A stretch of 64,000 nt of DNA from Streptomyces albipurpureus (GTDB lineage Bacteria; Actinomycetota; Actinomycetes; Streptomycetales; Streptomycetaceae), in assembly GCF_023701525.1 (NCBI RefSeq), contig NZ_JAMQAW010000007.1, positions 190,274-254,273 of the forward strand. Direction: 5' to 3'. Below, piece by piece: positions 9,565 through 18,049 of this stretch. The position numbers and the translations under genes are program-made. Each line of letters starts with the position of its first letter. Position 1 is the stretch's first letter. The notes under the pieces were generated by a model that was not told where the DNA came from, made no database searches, and worked only from the letters and a program-made list of their open reading frames with translations.

Positions 9565-10521
9565 CTAGTCACCTTGCGCGAAGGTACGACGGTACTCACT
9601 CGGTGTGGTGTCGAGGATGCGCTTGAAGTGCAGCCGGAGATTCGCGCCGGTGCCGAGACCGACATCGGCGGCGATCTGCTCGACGCCTCGTTGCGAACGT
9701 TCGAGTAGCTCGCGGGCGACGTCGATGCGGGCGCGCATGACCCATTGCATCGGTGTGTACCCCGTGTCCTCGACAAAGCGCCGCGAGAACGTGCGCGGCG
9801 ACACCTGTGCGTGCCTGGCGAGCACTTCAAGGGTGAGGGGTTCGCCGAGCCGGTGCAGCACCCACTCCCGGGTGGCGGCGAAGCGCTCACCGAGTGTCTC
9901 GGGCACGCTGCGCGGCACGTACTGCGCCTGACCACCGCTGCGGTAGGGGGCGGCGACCAGGCGCCGGGCCGCGTGGTTCGACGCGGACACCCCCAGATCA
10001 CCGCGCAGAATATGCAGGCACAGGTCAATGCCCGAGGCAGCACCGGCCGACGTCAGCACGCTGCCCTCGTCGACGAACAGGACGTTCTCGTCGACCTGGA
10101 CCAGCGGACGCTTCGCCGCCAGAGCCCGTGTGTAGTGCCAGTGCGTCGTAGCGCGCTTGCCATCGAGCAGGCCGGTGGCGGCAAGCGCGAAGGCGCCCGT
10201 CGAGATGGCGGCGAGCCGCGCGCCCCGGTCATGGGCGGCGATCAGTGCGTCGATGACGGCCTGCGGTGGGTCGTCCCGGTCCGGGTACCGGTAGCCGGGG
10301 ACGAACACCGTGTCAGCCCACGCGAGTGCGTCGAGACCGTGGGCGACGTCATACGACAGGCCGTCGCCGCCGGTCACGAGACCGGGCGCCGCGCCACACA
10401 CCCGTACCTCGTACGGCATGCTCGCGCGGTTCGTGAACACCTGCGCGGGAATACCGACATCGAGGGGTTTCGCACCCTCAAGCACAAGGACGGTGACGTG
10501 ATGCGGCGATGGGGCGGGCAC
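9565..10521 (-). CDS. GlxA-type transcriptional regulator (DJ-1/PfpI + AraC HTH)
   Basis: About 318 residues from GTG 10521. The N-terminal DJ-1/PfpI-like domain (residues 1-180) starts HHVTVLVLEGAKPLDVGIPAQVF and has the nucleophile-elbow region AISTGAFALAATGLLDG, in which the usual Cys is Thr, so it is probably non-catalytic. The C-terminal AraC domain has two HTHs (LEVLARHAQVSPRTFSRRF and IAADVGLGTGANLRLHF). A longer in-frame start at 10719 adds 66 low-complexity residues that are unlike the family, so I prefer the shorter form. A LacI-type stump lies just upstream. Confidence 0.85.
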   Translation of the reverse strand: MPAPSPHHVTVLVLEGAKPLDVGIPAQVFTNRASMPYEVRVCGAAPGLVTGGDGLSYDVAHGLDALAWADTVFVPGYRYPDRDDPPQAVIDALIAAHDRGARLAAISTGAFALAATGLLDGKRATTHWHYTRALAAKRPLVQVDENVLFVDEGSVLTSAGAASGIDLCLHILRGDLGVSASNHAARRLVAAPYRSGGQAQYVPRSVPETLGERFAATREWVLHRLGEPLTLEVLARHAQVSPRTFSRRFVEDTGYTPMQWVMRARIDVARELLERSQRGVEQIAADVGLGTGANLRLHFKRILDTTPSEYRRTFAQGD

Positions 10522-10728
10522 GGGGAAGAGGATACGCGGGGGTACGGAGCAGACGGGAACGCCGTTCGCCGTGGCCAGTACTTCCGGCACAGCAGCCCGG
10601 TTGCGTATGCGGGGCAGGTAGGAGGGTCGGGCGGTAGGAGCCGCGGCCGGCGCACTGGAGGGGGCTCCGACATACCTCTCCCCCGGCCTTGGGATTGCCG
10701 GGCTCGGTGCGGCGGACATGGGGGACGG

Positions 10729-10851
10729 CTACGGAACTGGGGGCGGTGTCCGCAACGCCCGCGAGACCGTCGCGATCCCGACACCTGCCCGCCGGGCGAC
10801 CTCGTAGCTCGTCGCCGATGGGTGCTCCGGGCGACCAGCCTGCTCAGACAT
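10729..10851 (-). pseudogene. LacI-family regulator, HTH-only stump
   Basis: A 40-codon reading frame from ATG 10851 to TAG 10729 contains SATSYEVARRAGVGIATVSRAL, closely matching the LacI-family DNA-binding helix-turn-helix. The hinge helix and the whole sugar-binding domain are absent. It is probably the leftover of a deleted LacI regulator whose junction is next to the GlxA-type gene. The stump could in principle still be translated as a tiny HTH peptide. Confidence 0.6.
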
Positions 10852-10973
10852 CCTGACTCTCCGTGATCAGCCGGTCTACGCAACCCTCCGGCGGCCCGGG
10901 TCCAGATCCGATGGACCGGTGTCGTCAACAACCATCGTTTGCATCAACTCCGTGATGGCGGGAGTGTGACCGC

Positions 10974-11837
10974 ATGGCTTTCCCGACAGCTACCGATGTC
11001 CTGCGCTACGCGGCGTTCACGTCCCACCCCGACGGGGGAAATCCGGCCGGCGTCGTCCTCGATGCCGCACAACTCGACGAGCAGGAGATGCTGGCGATCG
11101 CCGCCGCGGTCGGATACTCCGAGACCGTGTTCGTCACCGCCCTGGACCAGCGGCAACGCCGTTTCACACTGCGCTACTTCAGCCCCCTCGCCGAAGTCGC
11201 CTTCTGCGGTCACGCCACCATCGCCGTGTCGGTGGCACTCGCCGAGCGCATCGGCCCCGGTCACTTGGTCTTCGACACGGCTGCTGGCGAGATCAGGGTC
11301 GAGACCGGAGCAGACGGGGGCGGCGCTGTGCGGGCGACGCTCACCAGCGTCCCCACCCGATCCGCTCCGGCGCAGGACGCCGAGGTGGATGCCACGCTGT
11401 CAGCCCTGGGTTGGGAAAGGGGCGACCTCGACCCGGCGTTGCCACCGCACGTTGCCTTCGCTGGCAACGATCACTTGGTGCTCGCGGCCGGCTCCCGTGC
11501 CCGACTGGCCGACCTCGACTACGACTTCGAGGCACTCGCCGGTGTCATGCGGGTCTACGGCTGGACGACGGTCCACCTGGTCTGGCGCGAAAGCGACGAC
11601 CGCTTTCACGCCCGGGACCCGTTTCCCATCGGCGGAGTCATCGAGGACCCGGCCACCGGAGCAGCGGCCGCCGCGTTCGGAGGCTACTTGCGTACGCTCA
11701 ACCTGGTGAACACGGCGGGTGTGATCGCGATCCGCCAAGGCGAGGACATGGGGAGGCCGAGCGACCTGATCATCGAGGTGGATCCGCAGGACGCTCGGGT
11801 GCGGGTCACCGGCCATGGTGTACCGATCGCCGAGTGA
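10974..11837 (+). CDS. PhzF-family isomerase/epimerase
   Basis: 287 residues with the paired PhzF half-domains. The first half carries HPDGGNPAGVVLD, the SETVFV segment with the conserved catalytic-Glu position, and FCGHATIA. The second half ends with IEDPATGAAAAAFGGYL, the conserved DPATGSA-like loop. PhzF proteins fold like diaminopimelate epimerase and isomerise small substrates. No other phenazine genes are nearby, so this is a general PhzF-like enzyme rather than phenazine synthesis. The start ATG 10974 is the first in frame. Confidence 0.9.
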   Translation: MAFPTATDVLRYAAFTSHPDGGNPAGVVLDAAQLDEQEMLAIAAAVGYSETVFVTALDQRQRRFTLRYFSPLAEVAFCGHATIAVSVALAERIGPGHLVFDTAAGEIRVETGADGGGAVRATLTSVPTRSAPAQDAEVDATLSALGWERGDLDPALPPHVAFAGNDHLVLAAGSRARLADLDYDFEALAGVMRVYGWTTVHLVWRESDDRFHARDPFPIGGVIEDPATGAAAAAFGGYLRTLNLVNTAGVIAIRQGEDMGRPSDLIIEVDPQDARVRVTGHGVPIAE

Positions 11838-12582
11838 TCGCGGCCAAGGAGCCACTCGGATCTGGGCGGTCATCGGGGCGGGCTCCACCGTGCGGGGTCG
11901 TCTACCGTGGTGCAGCGCCCCGGCCCTGACCGTCCCTCATGCTGTCGCTGGACCGCGCACGCGCCGCCTCGCGGGAGTGAAGCCGAGTTCTGGAACACCA
12001 GATCAGCCTTGAACACCAGACCGATCGTCTCCGGAAGGGCCCAGCCTCTTCATGGGGATCTTCAGGGATCGTCGCGACACGTCGTCGGCCGTTCAGGCCG
12101 TGAGGGGGTGGGGCGAAACGCTCGGCTGGGGTCTCCCAGCCGGGCGTTTCGCCCGGGCAACCGTCGAGTTCGGAGCTAGGACGGCCGACTGACCCGCGGC
12201 CGTCGCGCAAGAGCGTGCCGGTCATCGGGTTGATCCCGATGATTCGGCAAGCGTCCTCGTCGCTCACGCCCTGCCGCATGAGCTCGGAGTGTGCAGCCCG
12301 CTCCGCAGGGAGCGTCCTCGGCCCTTGAGGGGCTTCCACTCCTTCGGATCTGGACTTCCATCGCACCCCCCTGAGCCGGGGTGGCCGCGACGGCCGCGAG
12401 CACCTGAAGGCCGGTCCGGGGCCTCGTCCCCGCGCGACACCGGGACGGACCATCCCCATCGGGGCTGAGCGCAGACGCCCTACCCGTGACCCGGGTCCGA
12501 GGTTCGCCACCGGTTCGGGTGTGTCGCGCTGGTGGACCGAATCAGCTCCTCACACCGCCCGGTCTCAACATGGCCGCTGAGC
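11838..12582. other. Intergenic stretch with IS30 remnant
   Basis: No intact gene is seen in these 745 bases. The only recognisable content is the minus-strand IS30 transposase fragment annotated at 12196-12357. Confidence 0.5.
12196..12357 (-). pseudogene. IS30-family transposase, N-terminal fragment
   Basis: The minus-strand frame reads PAERAAHSELMRQGVSDEDA followed by CRIIGINPMTGTLLRDGRG. This matches the first HTH of Streptomyces IS30-type transposases (pattern LxxxGVSNxEACRIVGINxxTGxRWRxGR). No catalytic DDE region follows, so only a fragment survives. Confidence 0.6.
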
Positions 12583-13740
12583 TCAGCGGGGTCGCCGAGG
12601 CTCGGGAGCGTGGGGATAGGCGGCTGACCGGTGCTGGAAGGAGAGGATCTTCGGGTTCTGGATGACGCCGTCGCGGATCTCGATGGCCTTGCTGACCGTG
12701 ACATCGGTGTCCCATGCCCTGGGTCCGCTCATGACCGTGCGCAGGTACGGAAGGAGCGCTTCACTGATTTCCCAGGTGGCGGAGTTCCACAGGTGGGACG
12801 GGCTGTGGTCCACCGCGTAGTAGTGGCAGCCTGACCCCACCGTGTGCATGGGCTCGCCGAAGGTGGTCGGGCGGGCCCATCCGAAGCCCATGCCCTCGTC
12901 GCAGGCGACGTCGACGAAGAAGGTCCCCGGCCGGAACAGAGGGAGGTCCTCGTTGCTGACGAACATGAGCGGCGCGTCGGTGTCCTGAAGGACGCAGTTG
13001 ACGATGATGTCGAACCCGGCCAGGTACTCCGCCATCGGCACGGAACCGGCCGGGGTGGATACCCGCAGACGGGTCGGATCGTCCTCCTGCTCCTCGAAAT
13101 GCCCCATCACGACCGAGGGCATCGGCGAGGCCACCGCCGCGGCGGCACGCTGGGTGAGCACCGTGACGTCGGAAACCCCCATGGCTCCCAGTCCCGTGAC
13201 CGCTCCGCGCGCCGTGGCGCCGAAGCTTATGACGGCCGCGCGCAGCCGGCGCCCGTAGCTGCCGGTCAACCCGCCGAGTTGCAGGGCGTGCAGCACCGAG
13301 CAGTAGCCGGCGAGCTCGTTGTTCTTGTGGAACACATGGACGCTAAACGCACCCGTGGAGGTCCAGTGGTTCATGGCTTCCCAGGCAATCAGGGTCAGCC
13401 GTCGGTCGATGGCGATCTGGGTCATCTTCTCGTCCTGCACACAGTGCGGCCACCCCCACAGCACCTGGCCCTCGCGCAACTCGGCGATGTCGTCGTGCAT
13501 CGGTTTCGGCAGTACCACGACGTCGCTCTCGGCGAGGAGCCGCTCACGGGAGCGCAGGCCCCCGACGAGTGGTCGAAGAGTGTCGTCGGCGACGCCGAAA
13601 CGTCGGCCGTAGCCCTGTTCGAGGAAGATTCTCTCGCGTACGTCCGGGGCGATCCGGTCGAGGTGGCGGGGGTGCAGCGGCAGCCGGAACTCGTTCTCCT
13701 TGTTGGAGGAGGCGAGTACTCCCAGACTCATCAGACTCAT
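12583..13740 (-). CDS. N5-(carboxyethyl)ornithine synthase-like dehydrogenase
   Basis: 385 residues. The N-terminus (LGVLASSNKENEFRLPLHP) and the segment RERIFLEQGYGRRFG are those of the alanine dehydrogenase/transhydrogenase N-terminal family and are closest to carboxyethylornithine synthases. A Rossmann domain follows (AVISFGATARGAVTGLGAMG). The C-terminal part (DEGMGFGWARPTTF, HLWNSATWEISEAL) is also typical. The family condenses ornithine with pyruvate using NADPH, making N5-carboxyethyl-ornithine. ATG 13740 and ATG 13731 are both possible; the longer upstream frame is not homologous. No partner gene is adjacent. Confidence 0.8.
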   Translation of the reverse strand: MSLMSLGVLASSNKENEFRLPLHPRHLDRIAPDVRERIFLEQGYGRRFGVADDTLRPLVGGLRSRERLLAESDVVVLPKPMHDDIAELREGQVLWGWPHCVQDEKMTQIAIDRRLTLIAWEAMNHWTSTGAFSVHVFHKNNELAGYCSVLHALQLGGLTGSYGRRLRAAVISFGATARGAVTGLGAMGVSDVTVLTQRAAAAVASPMPSVVMGHFEEQEDDPTRLRVSTPAGSVPMAEYLAGFDIIVNCVLQDTDAPLMFVSNEDLPLFRPGTFFVDVACDEGMGFGWARPTTFGEPMHTVGSGCHYYAVDHSPSHLWNSATWEISEALLPYLRTVMSGPRAWDTDVTVSKAIEIRDGVIQNPKILSFQHRSAAYPHAPEPRRPR

Positions 13741-14230
13741 TTGGGGCGGCTCATTTCCGACCGGGCGCAAGGCGCTCGGGCATTGCCGTTCCCCGAGGGC
13801 GACGCCGAAACGGATAACGGCGTGCGAGGTGCGCTCGGTAGCGCCACCGTACCCCCCGTCCCGGCCCCGGAGCGGCTGGCGCTCATGTGAGCTGGGAGAT
13901 TCCGCAGGTCGGTCTCCTAGCACGGCGGCTCGGGAGATCATTTCGTTTCACCTTCTCTGCTGTGAGCGGCGCGTACCAACTCGGGATGGCCGGCGCGCCG
14001 CGCGGTCCCGAACCAGGCCTCCCCTCCGGGGCGGCCTTGCTTCCTGGCTGGACGAACCACCGCGCCCGAGGGAGAAATCAAGATCAAGAACCCGTCGAAG
14101 GGGAAGTCGATCGCAGCGCGCGGACAGGTCACCGACAAACCGGACCGGAAAGTCCCCGTGCCGGGCCCGCGAGGCCAGCGGTGCACAGATCTTTGATCTT
14201 GAGATAGCGTCCGCTGGGGGAGGTAGGGAG
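13741..14230. other. 490-base intergenic region
   Basis: This is the upstream region of two divergent genes. No gene, strong hairpin or recognisable regulator site is seen. A purine-rich ribosome binding region immediately precedes 14231. Confidence 0.45.
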
Positions 14231-14704
14231 ATGAGTTTCCGGCTGGCGGCGTACGGAGTGTGCATCGAGGACGGGCGGGTGCTGCTCGCCTGTCATACGG
14301 CGCGGAAGGGCGAGATCAACTGGACCCTTCCGGGCGGCAGGGTCGAGCAGGCGGAGGATCCGTTCGATACGGTGATCCGGGAGGTCGCCGAGGAGACCGG
14401 CCTTGACGCGGTGGTCGAACGCATCCTCGGCGTGGACTCAAGGATCATCCCCGCGGCGGAGCGCACCGTCCCCGGCGGGTCAGACCATCAGAACGTCGGT
14501 ATCTTCTATCAAATCCGGATCACCGGTGGCCGTCTGCGGCCCGAACCGAACGGCGAAGTCACCGAGTCGGTCTGGACTCCGCTCCCCGACGTCCCTGGCC
14601 TGCGCCGATCATCCCTGGTCGACATCGGCCTCGCCCTGGCCCGGACCCTTCCGGCACCCGGCCGCGTTGCTCCCGTCCCGGTCGGCGGCCTGATCCAGCA
14701 CTGA
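14231..14704 (+). CDS. NUDIX hydrolase
   Basis: 157 residues. The Nudix box is complete: GGRVEQAEDPFDTVIREVAEETGLD fits GX5EX7REUXEEXGU, shown here in parts as GGRVEQAEDPF and IREVAEETGLD at about residues 38-60. This loop binds the divalent metals used to hydrolyse nucleoside-diphosphate-linked substrates; the exact substrate is unknown. ATG 14231 follows a GGGGGAGGTAGGGAG site, so the start is secure. Long in-frame extensions upstream are not coding. Confidence 0.9.
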   Translation: MSFRLAAYGVCIEDGRVLLACHTARKGEINWTLPGGRVEQAEDPFDTVIREVAEETGLDAVVERILGVDSRIIPAAERTVPGGSDHQNVGIFYQIRITGGRLRPEPNGEVTESVWTPLPDVPGLRRSSLVDIGLALARTLPAPGRVAPVPVGGLIQH

Positions 14705-14779
14705 GGCGAATCCGCCTACTCGCGAGGTCCAACGGGTGCCGGTGGAGGGACCGACGTCGACACCCTGGCCGCCGGGAGG

Positions 14780-15140
14780 CCCTCCTGGTCACGGCGGTGG
14801 TCAGCAGGCATGTGGTCCTGGTTCCCGCACTCATCCGGGTGGCCGGCGCGGTGCTTCGCGCCGGTCTGGTGCCCGTACTCGTCGACATGGACCCGGGTAC
14901 GGGGTGTGTCGGACCGGAGCACCTCGATCTCGGGATCGGCGCGAATGCGTTGACGGCGGTGCACTGGGCGTGTGCCAGTGCGGATGCCCCGGCCCCTGGT
15001 GGAAACCTGCTCGCCGCACGGCATCACCGTCGTGGAGGACGCGGCTCAGACACACGGCACCGAGTGGCTCGGGCGCCCAGCCGGAACCCATGGGCCGTCT
15101 CGGCTGCTTCAGCGTGCAACGGCCGGATCGTGGTTTAGCC
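14780..15140 (+). pseudogene. DegT/DnrJ/EryC1/StrS sugar aminotransferase, frameshifted remnant
   Basis: Three plus-strand frames each carry successive parts of one aminotransferase. The first reads AGAVLRAGLVPVLVDMDPGTG, near 14830-14905. The second reads HGITVVEDAAQTHGTEWLGR, near 15015-15075, where DAAQ-H is the family's conserved strand. The third reads GRLGCFSVQRP, near 15093-15125. The PLP-lysine end is missing. At least two frameshifts make it non-functional. It once probably aminated a nucleotide-linked deoxysugar; no sugar genes remain nearby. Confidence 0.7.
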
Positions 15141-15203
15141 GCGGACCGGTCCGGTTAGGACTGGGAGCGCACCCGACGTCGACTTGCACGGGGGACCCGG
15201 GGG

Positions 15204-16283
15204 ATGATGGATCGTCTCACCGTTCGGTGGCCCTCCGCACGGTGGTTTCCGCTCGCCCTGATCACCGTTGCGGCCGTGGGTGATGCGACGACCCCGGTCC
15301 CCTATACGGGCGTGCCCCTGATCGCCACCGCGTGTGTCCTGGCAGGCGCGACCCTGACGTTCCGTGGTGCGCTGTGCGTCGGAGTGTTCGCGCTCGGTGC
15401 CACCGTGCTGGTGGACTGGCATCTGGGGCTGCTGAGTTCTCCCATGGGCTGGGCAGAGGTCCTCAACGTCCTGCTGGCCGCTCTCATCGGCCTGGACCTG
15501 AACCGGATGCTCGCCCGCCACGACAGACACCTGGCCGCGGCCCGGTCCGTGGCCGAAACCATGCAGCGCGCGGTCCTGCCCACCCCGCCCCCGCACATCA
15601 TGTCGCTCGGGGTGGCAGCCCGATACGAAGCCGCGGACGCCGAAGCACGAATCGGTGGCGACGCCTACGCCATCCAGGACACCCCCTACGGAGTCCGCAT
15701 CCTGATCGGAGACGTACGCGGCAAAGGACTCGGAGCGGTGTCCGCCACGTCCACCCTGATCGGAGCGTTCCGCGAGTCGGCCCACTACCTGCCCGACATC
15801 GGTGAACTCGCCCTCAGGCTGGAACACGCCCTCGAACGCGACAGCGCCCAGCACCCGCACGATGACCAGGTCGAGGAGTTCACCACCGCCCTCATCGCCG
15901 AGATCGACCACCGCAGCCGCACCCTCCAGGTGATCAACCGGGGCCATCCCGACCCCTACCTCATCCGCGGCGGCCGCATCACCGCACTGACCGCCACCAC
16001 GCCCGACCTCCCCCTGGGGATGGGAGACCTCACCGCCCAACGCGCGGAGGCCGACCACTTCCCCCTCTTCCCCGGCGACGTCCTGCTCTTCGTCACCGAC
16101 GGCGTCACCGAGGCCCGAAACCACCACGGAACCTTCTACGACCCCGTCACCGACCTCCATCTCCTCACCACCGAACCCACCACACCCACCGCCGTACTCG
16201 ACGAACTCGCCAACGGCATCCACCGCTGGACCGGCGGCCCCCGCGACGACGACATGGCCACACTCGCCATCACCGTCACCTGA
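15204..16283 (+). CDS. Membrane-anchored PP2C-type (SpoIIE domain) serine phosphatase
   Basis: 359 residues. Four hydrophobic segments fall in residues 12-95. A short linker helix (LNRMLARHDRHLAAARSVAETMQRAVLP) leads into a SpoIIE/PP2C domain. Metal-binding motifs are visible: RIGGDAYAI (usually GGDFY; the Phe is replaced by Ala), GDVRGKGLGA, and the late DDDMA. Such proteins often dephosphorylate anti-anti-sigma factors. No anti-sigma or antagonist gene is adjacent. The small EF-hand gene downstream starts 285 bases later and is probably separate. Confidence 0.85.
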   Translation: MMDRLTVRWPSARWFPLALITVAAVGDATTPVPYTGVPLIATACVLAGATLTFRGALCVGVFALGATVLVDWHLGLLSSPMGWAEVLNVLLAALIGLDLNRMLARHDRHLAAARSVAETMQRAVLPTPPPHIMSLGVAARYEAADAEARIGGDAYAIQDTPYGVRILIGDVRGKGLGAVSATSTLIGAFRESAHYLPDIGELALRLEHALERDSAQHPHDDQVEEFTTALIAEIDHRSRTLQVINRGHPDPYLIRGGRITALTATTPDLPLGMGDLTAQRAEADHFPLFPGDVLLFVTDGVTEARNHHGTFYDPVTDLHLLTTEPTTPTAVLDELANGIHRWTGGPRDDDMATLAITVT

Positions 16284-16568
16284 ACCATCGGTACGAGGTG
16301 GATGGAGCGCGGCGGCTTCGCCGGGCTGGTCGGCGCGGTCACCCGCCGCACATCATGTGGTATCCGCCGCACGCGTCCGGGCCCCGGGAGCACGACGACT
16401 TTCCCCGTCATGGGCCGTGTTATGCGCTGCGCCGGCGGTTTGCCTCCGATGGTGTGCACTAGCCGGACTTCGTCTGACCGGGACCCGCGGCCGCCCGGAT
16501 AGTGGGTCCATCACCGGGGGCCTGTCCCCGGCGGACTCCACACCCCCGGAAAGCAAAGGTGTCACCCC

Positions 16569-17105
16569 ATGCCCACCAACGAGGCCACCGCCCGCGCGCA
16601 GCTCGTGTTCTCCCTCTTCGACGCCGACGGCAACGGCTTCCTTGAGCCGGCCGACTTCGACCTGATGGCCCGCCGGACGGTCGCGGCTCTTCCGGCCGCC
16701 GACGCGGAGGCCGGGCAGGCACTGCTCTCCGCCTTCCGACGGTACGGTGACACGCTGGTGACCGAGCTGGACGCCGACGGTGACGGACGGATCAGCCCGC
16801 AGGAGTTCACCGCCGTCGTGCTCGATCCGCGGCGATTCGACGCAACCGTCGACGCGTTCGCGAACGCCCTGGCCGCGATGGGCGATCCGGACCGCGACGG
16901 ATTCGTCACCCGGCCCGACTTCCTCGCGCTGCTGACCGCCATCGGGTTCGCACCGCACAACATCGGTGAACTGTTCGAAGCCTTCGGTCCGGTGGACGGC
17001 GACCGGATCCCCGTCACCACCTGGGCGGACGGTATCCGGGACTACTACCACCCCGAAAAGGCCGGCATCGCCGGCGACCGCCTCGTCCCGAGCACGACCT
17101 CCTAG
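16569..17105 (+). CDS. EF-hand calcium-binding protein (calerythrin-like)
   Basis: 178 residues with three canonical 12-residue EF loops: DADGNGFLEPAD (about residue 18), DADGDGRISPQE (about 67) and DPDRDGFVTRPD (about 106). A fourth, degenerate loop lies near GPVDGDRIPVTTW. This four-site arrangement is that of calerythrin-type actinobacterial sarcoplasmic calcium-binding-like proteins, thought to buffer or sense cytoplasmic calcium. There is no signal peptide. A ribosome binding region (GGAAAGCAAAGGTG) precedes ATG 16569. Confidence 0.9.
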   Translation: MPTNEATARAQLVFSLFDADGNGFLEPADFDLMARRTVAALPAADAEAGQALLSAFRRYGDTLVTELDADGDGRISPQEFTAVVLDPRRFDATVDAFANALAAMGDPDRDGFVTRPDFLALLTAIGFAPHNIGELFEAFGPVDGDRIPVTTWADGIRDYYHPEKAGIAGDRLVPSTTS

Positions 17106-17233
17106 CGCCTGGGTCGCCCGCAGCGGCACTGGGCGGAGCGCGTAGCGGCCGGCCACCAGTTCGCGCGGACAGGGCACCCTGAAGGGCGCGGTTGCCAGCG
17201 GCTTGAGTGCCATGGCAACCGCACCCATGGCTC

Positions 17234-18049
17234 TCAAGCTCCTGTCAGGAACTCCACGAGGAGCCGGTTCACCTCCGCGGGGCGTTCCAGGTATCCGAAG
17301 TGCCCGGTGTCCGGCAGTACCTCTGCTCGCGCACCTGGAATGACCTCGGCCATCTCCCTCCCCAGGTGCGGTGGGGAGAGCCGGTCGTCGGCGAACGAGA
17401 GCACCAGGGTCGGCGCGGTGATCGCGGCGAACGCGGACACGCTCGGGGGGAATCCGGTGAGCGCAGCGGCGAACTGCGCCCGGACCCCGGCCGAAGGCGT
17501 CGGTGGCGCCATGCCCAGGATGGCCAGCCAGTCCTCGGCCTCGATCTCCTCCCGCAGGCTGGCGGGGGACAGATTCGCCAGTGCGCCCAACGCCGCCCGG
17601 ACCTCCTCGGGGAGGATGACTCCGTGGTCGTGGAGGGCGATCTGAGCACGGGAGAACGCCGAGAGCGCCGCGTCCGTGCGCCCACGGGTCGCCAGGAGGG
17701 CCAGTCGGTTCACCAGATCGGGACGGGTCAGCGCGAGATGTTGCGCCACCCGGGCGCCGAGGGAGGTTCCCACCACATGGGCGGGGCCCTGGGCCACCTT
17801 CTGCACCAGGCCGGCCAGATCGTCGGTGAGATCGTCCAGGGTGAATCCCTGCGGGCAGGGGGAACTACCGCCCACCCCGCGGGCATCGAAGATAATGACC
17901 CGCAGCCCCGCCGCCACCAGCGCGGGCACCTGATGGGCGCGCCACACCCGACCCGGTGAGCCCGCCCCCATGACCAGTACGACCGGCTCTCCGCTGCCGA
18001 ACTCCTCGTACGAGAGGGTGATTCCCCCCAGCTCGATGGACCCTGTCAT
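17234..18049 (-). CDS. Alpha/beta hydrolase in remnant siderophore locus
   Basis: 271 residues of single-domain alpha/beta hydrolase. The oxyanion region is VMGAGSPGRVW, the nucleophile elbow GTSLGA has Ser96, an acid candidate lies in VLSFADDRLSP, and the catalytic His is in LPDTGHFGYLERP. Its ATG overlaps the stop codon of the upstream condensation-domain gene by four bases (18046-18049), so the two are translationally coupled. In an intact NRPS cluster such a protein could release or edit the product; that role here is an inference from position. Confidence 0.85.
   Translation of the reverse strand: MTGSIELGGITLSYEEFGSGEPVVLVMGAGSPGRVWRAHQVPALVAAGLRVIIFDARGVGGSSPCPQGFTLDDLTDDLAGLVQKVAQGPAHVVGTSLGARVAQHLALTRPDLVNRLALLATRGRTDAALSAFSRAQIALHDHGVILPEEVRAALGALANLSPASLREEIEAEDWLAILGMAPPTPSAGVRAQFAAALTGFPPSVSAFAAITAPTLVLSFADDRLSPPHLGREMAEVIPGARAEVLPDTGHFGYLERPAEVNRLLVEFLTGA

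Noticed and set aside
10974..11837. Phenazine biosynthesis locus
   Set aside because: Only a PhzF-like gene is present; no other phz genes are nearby, and PhzF homologues are widespread outside phenazine pathways.
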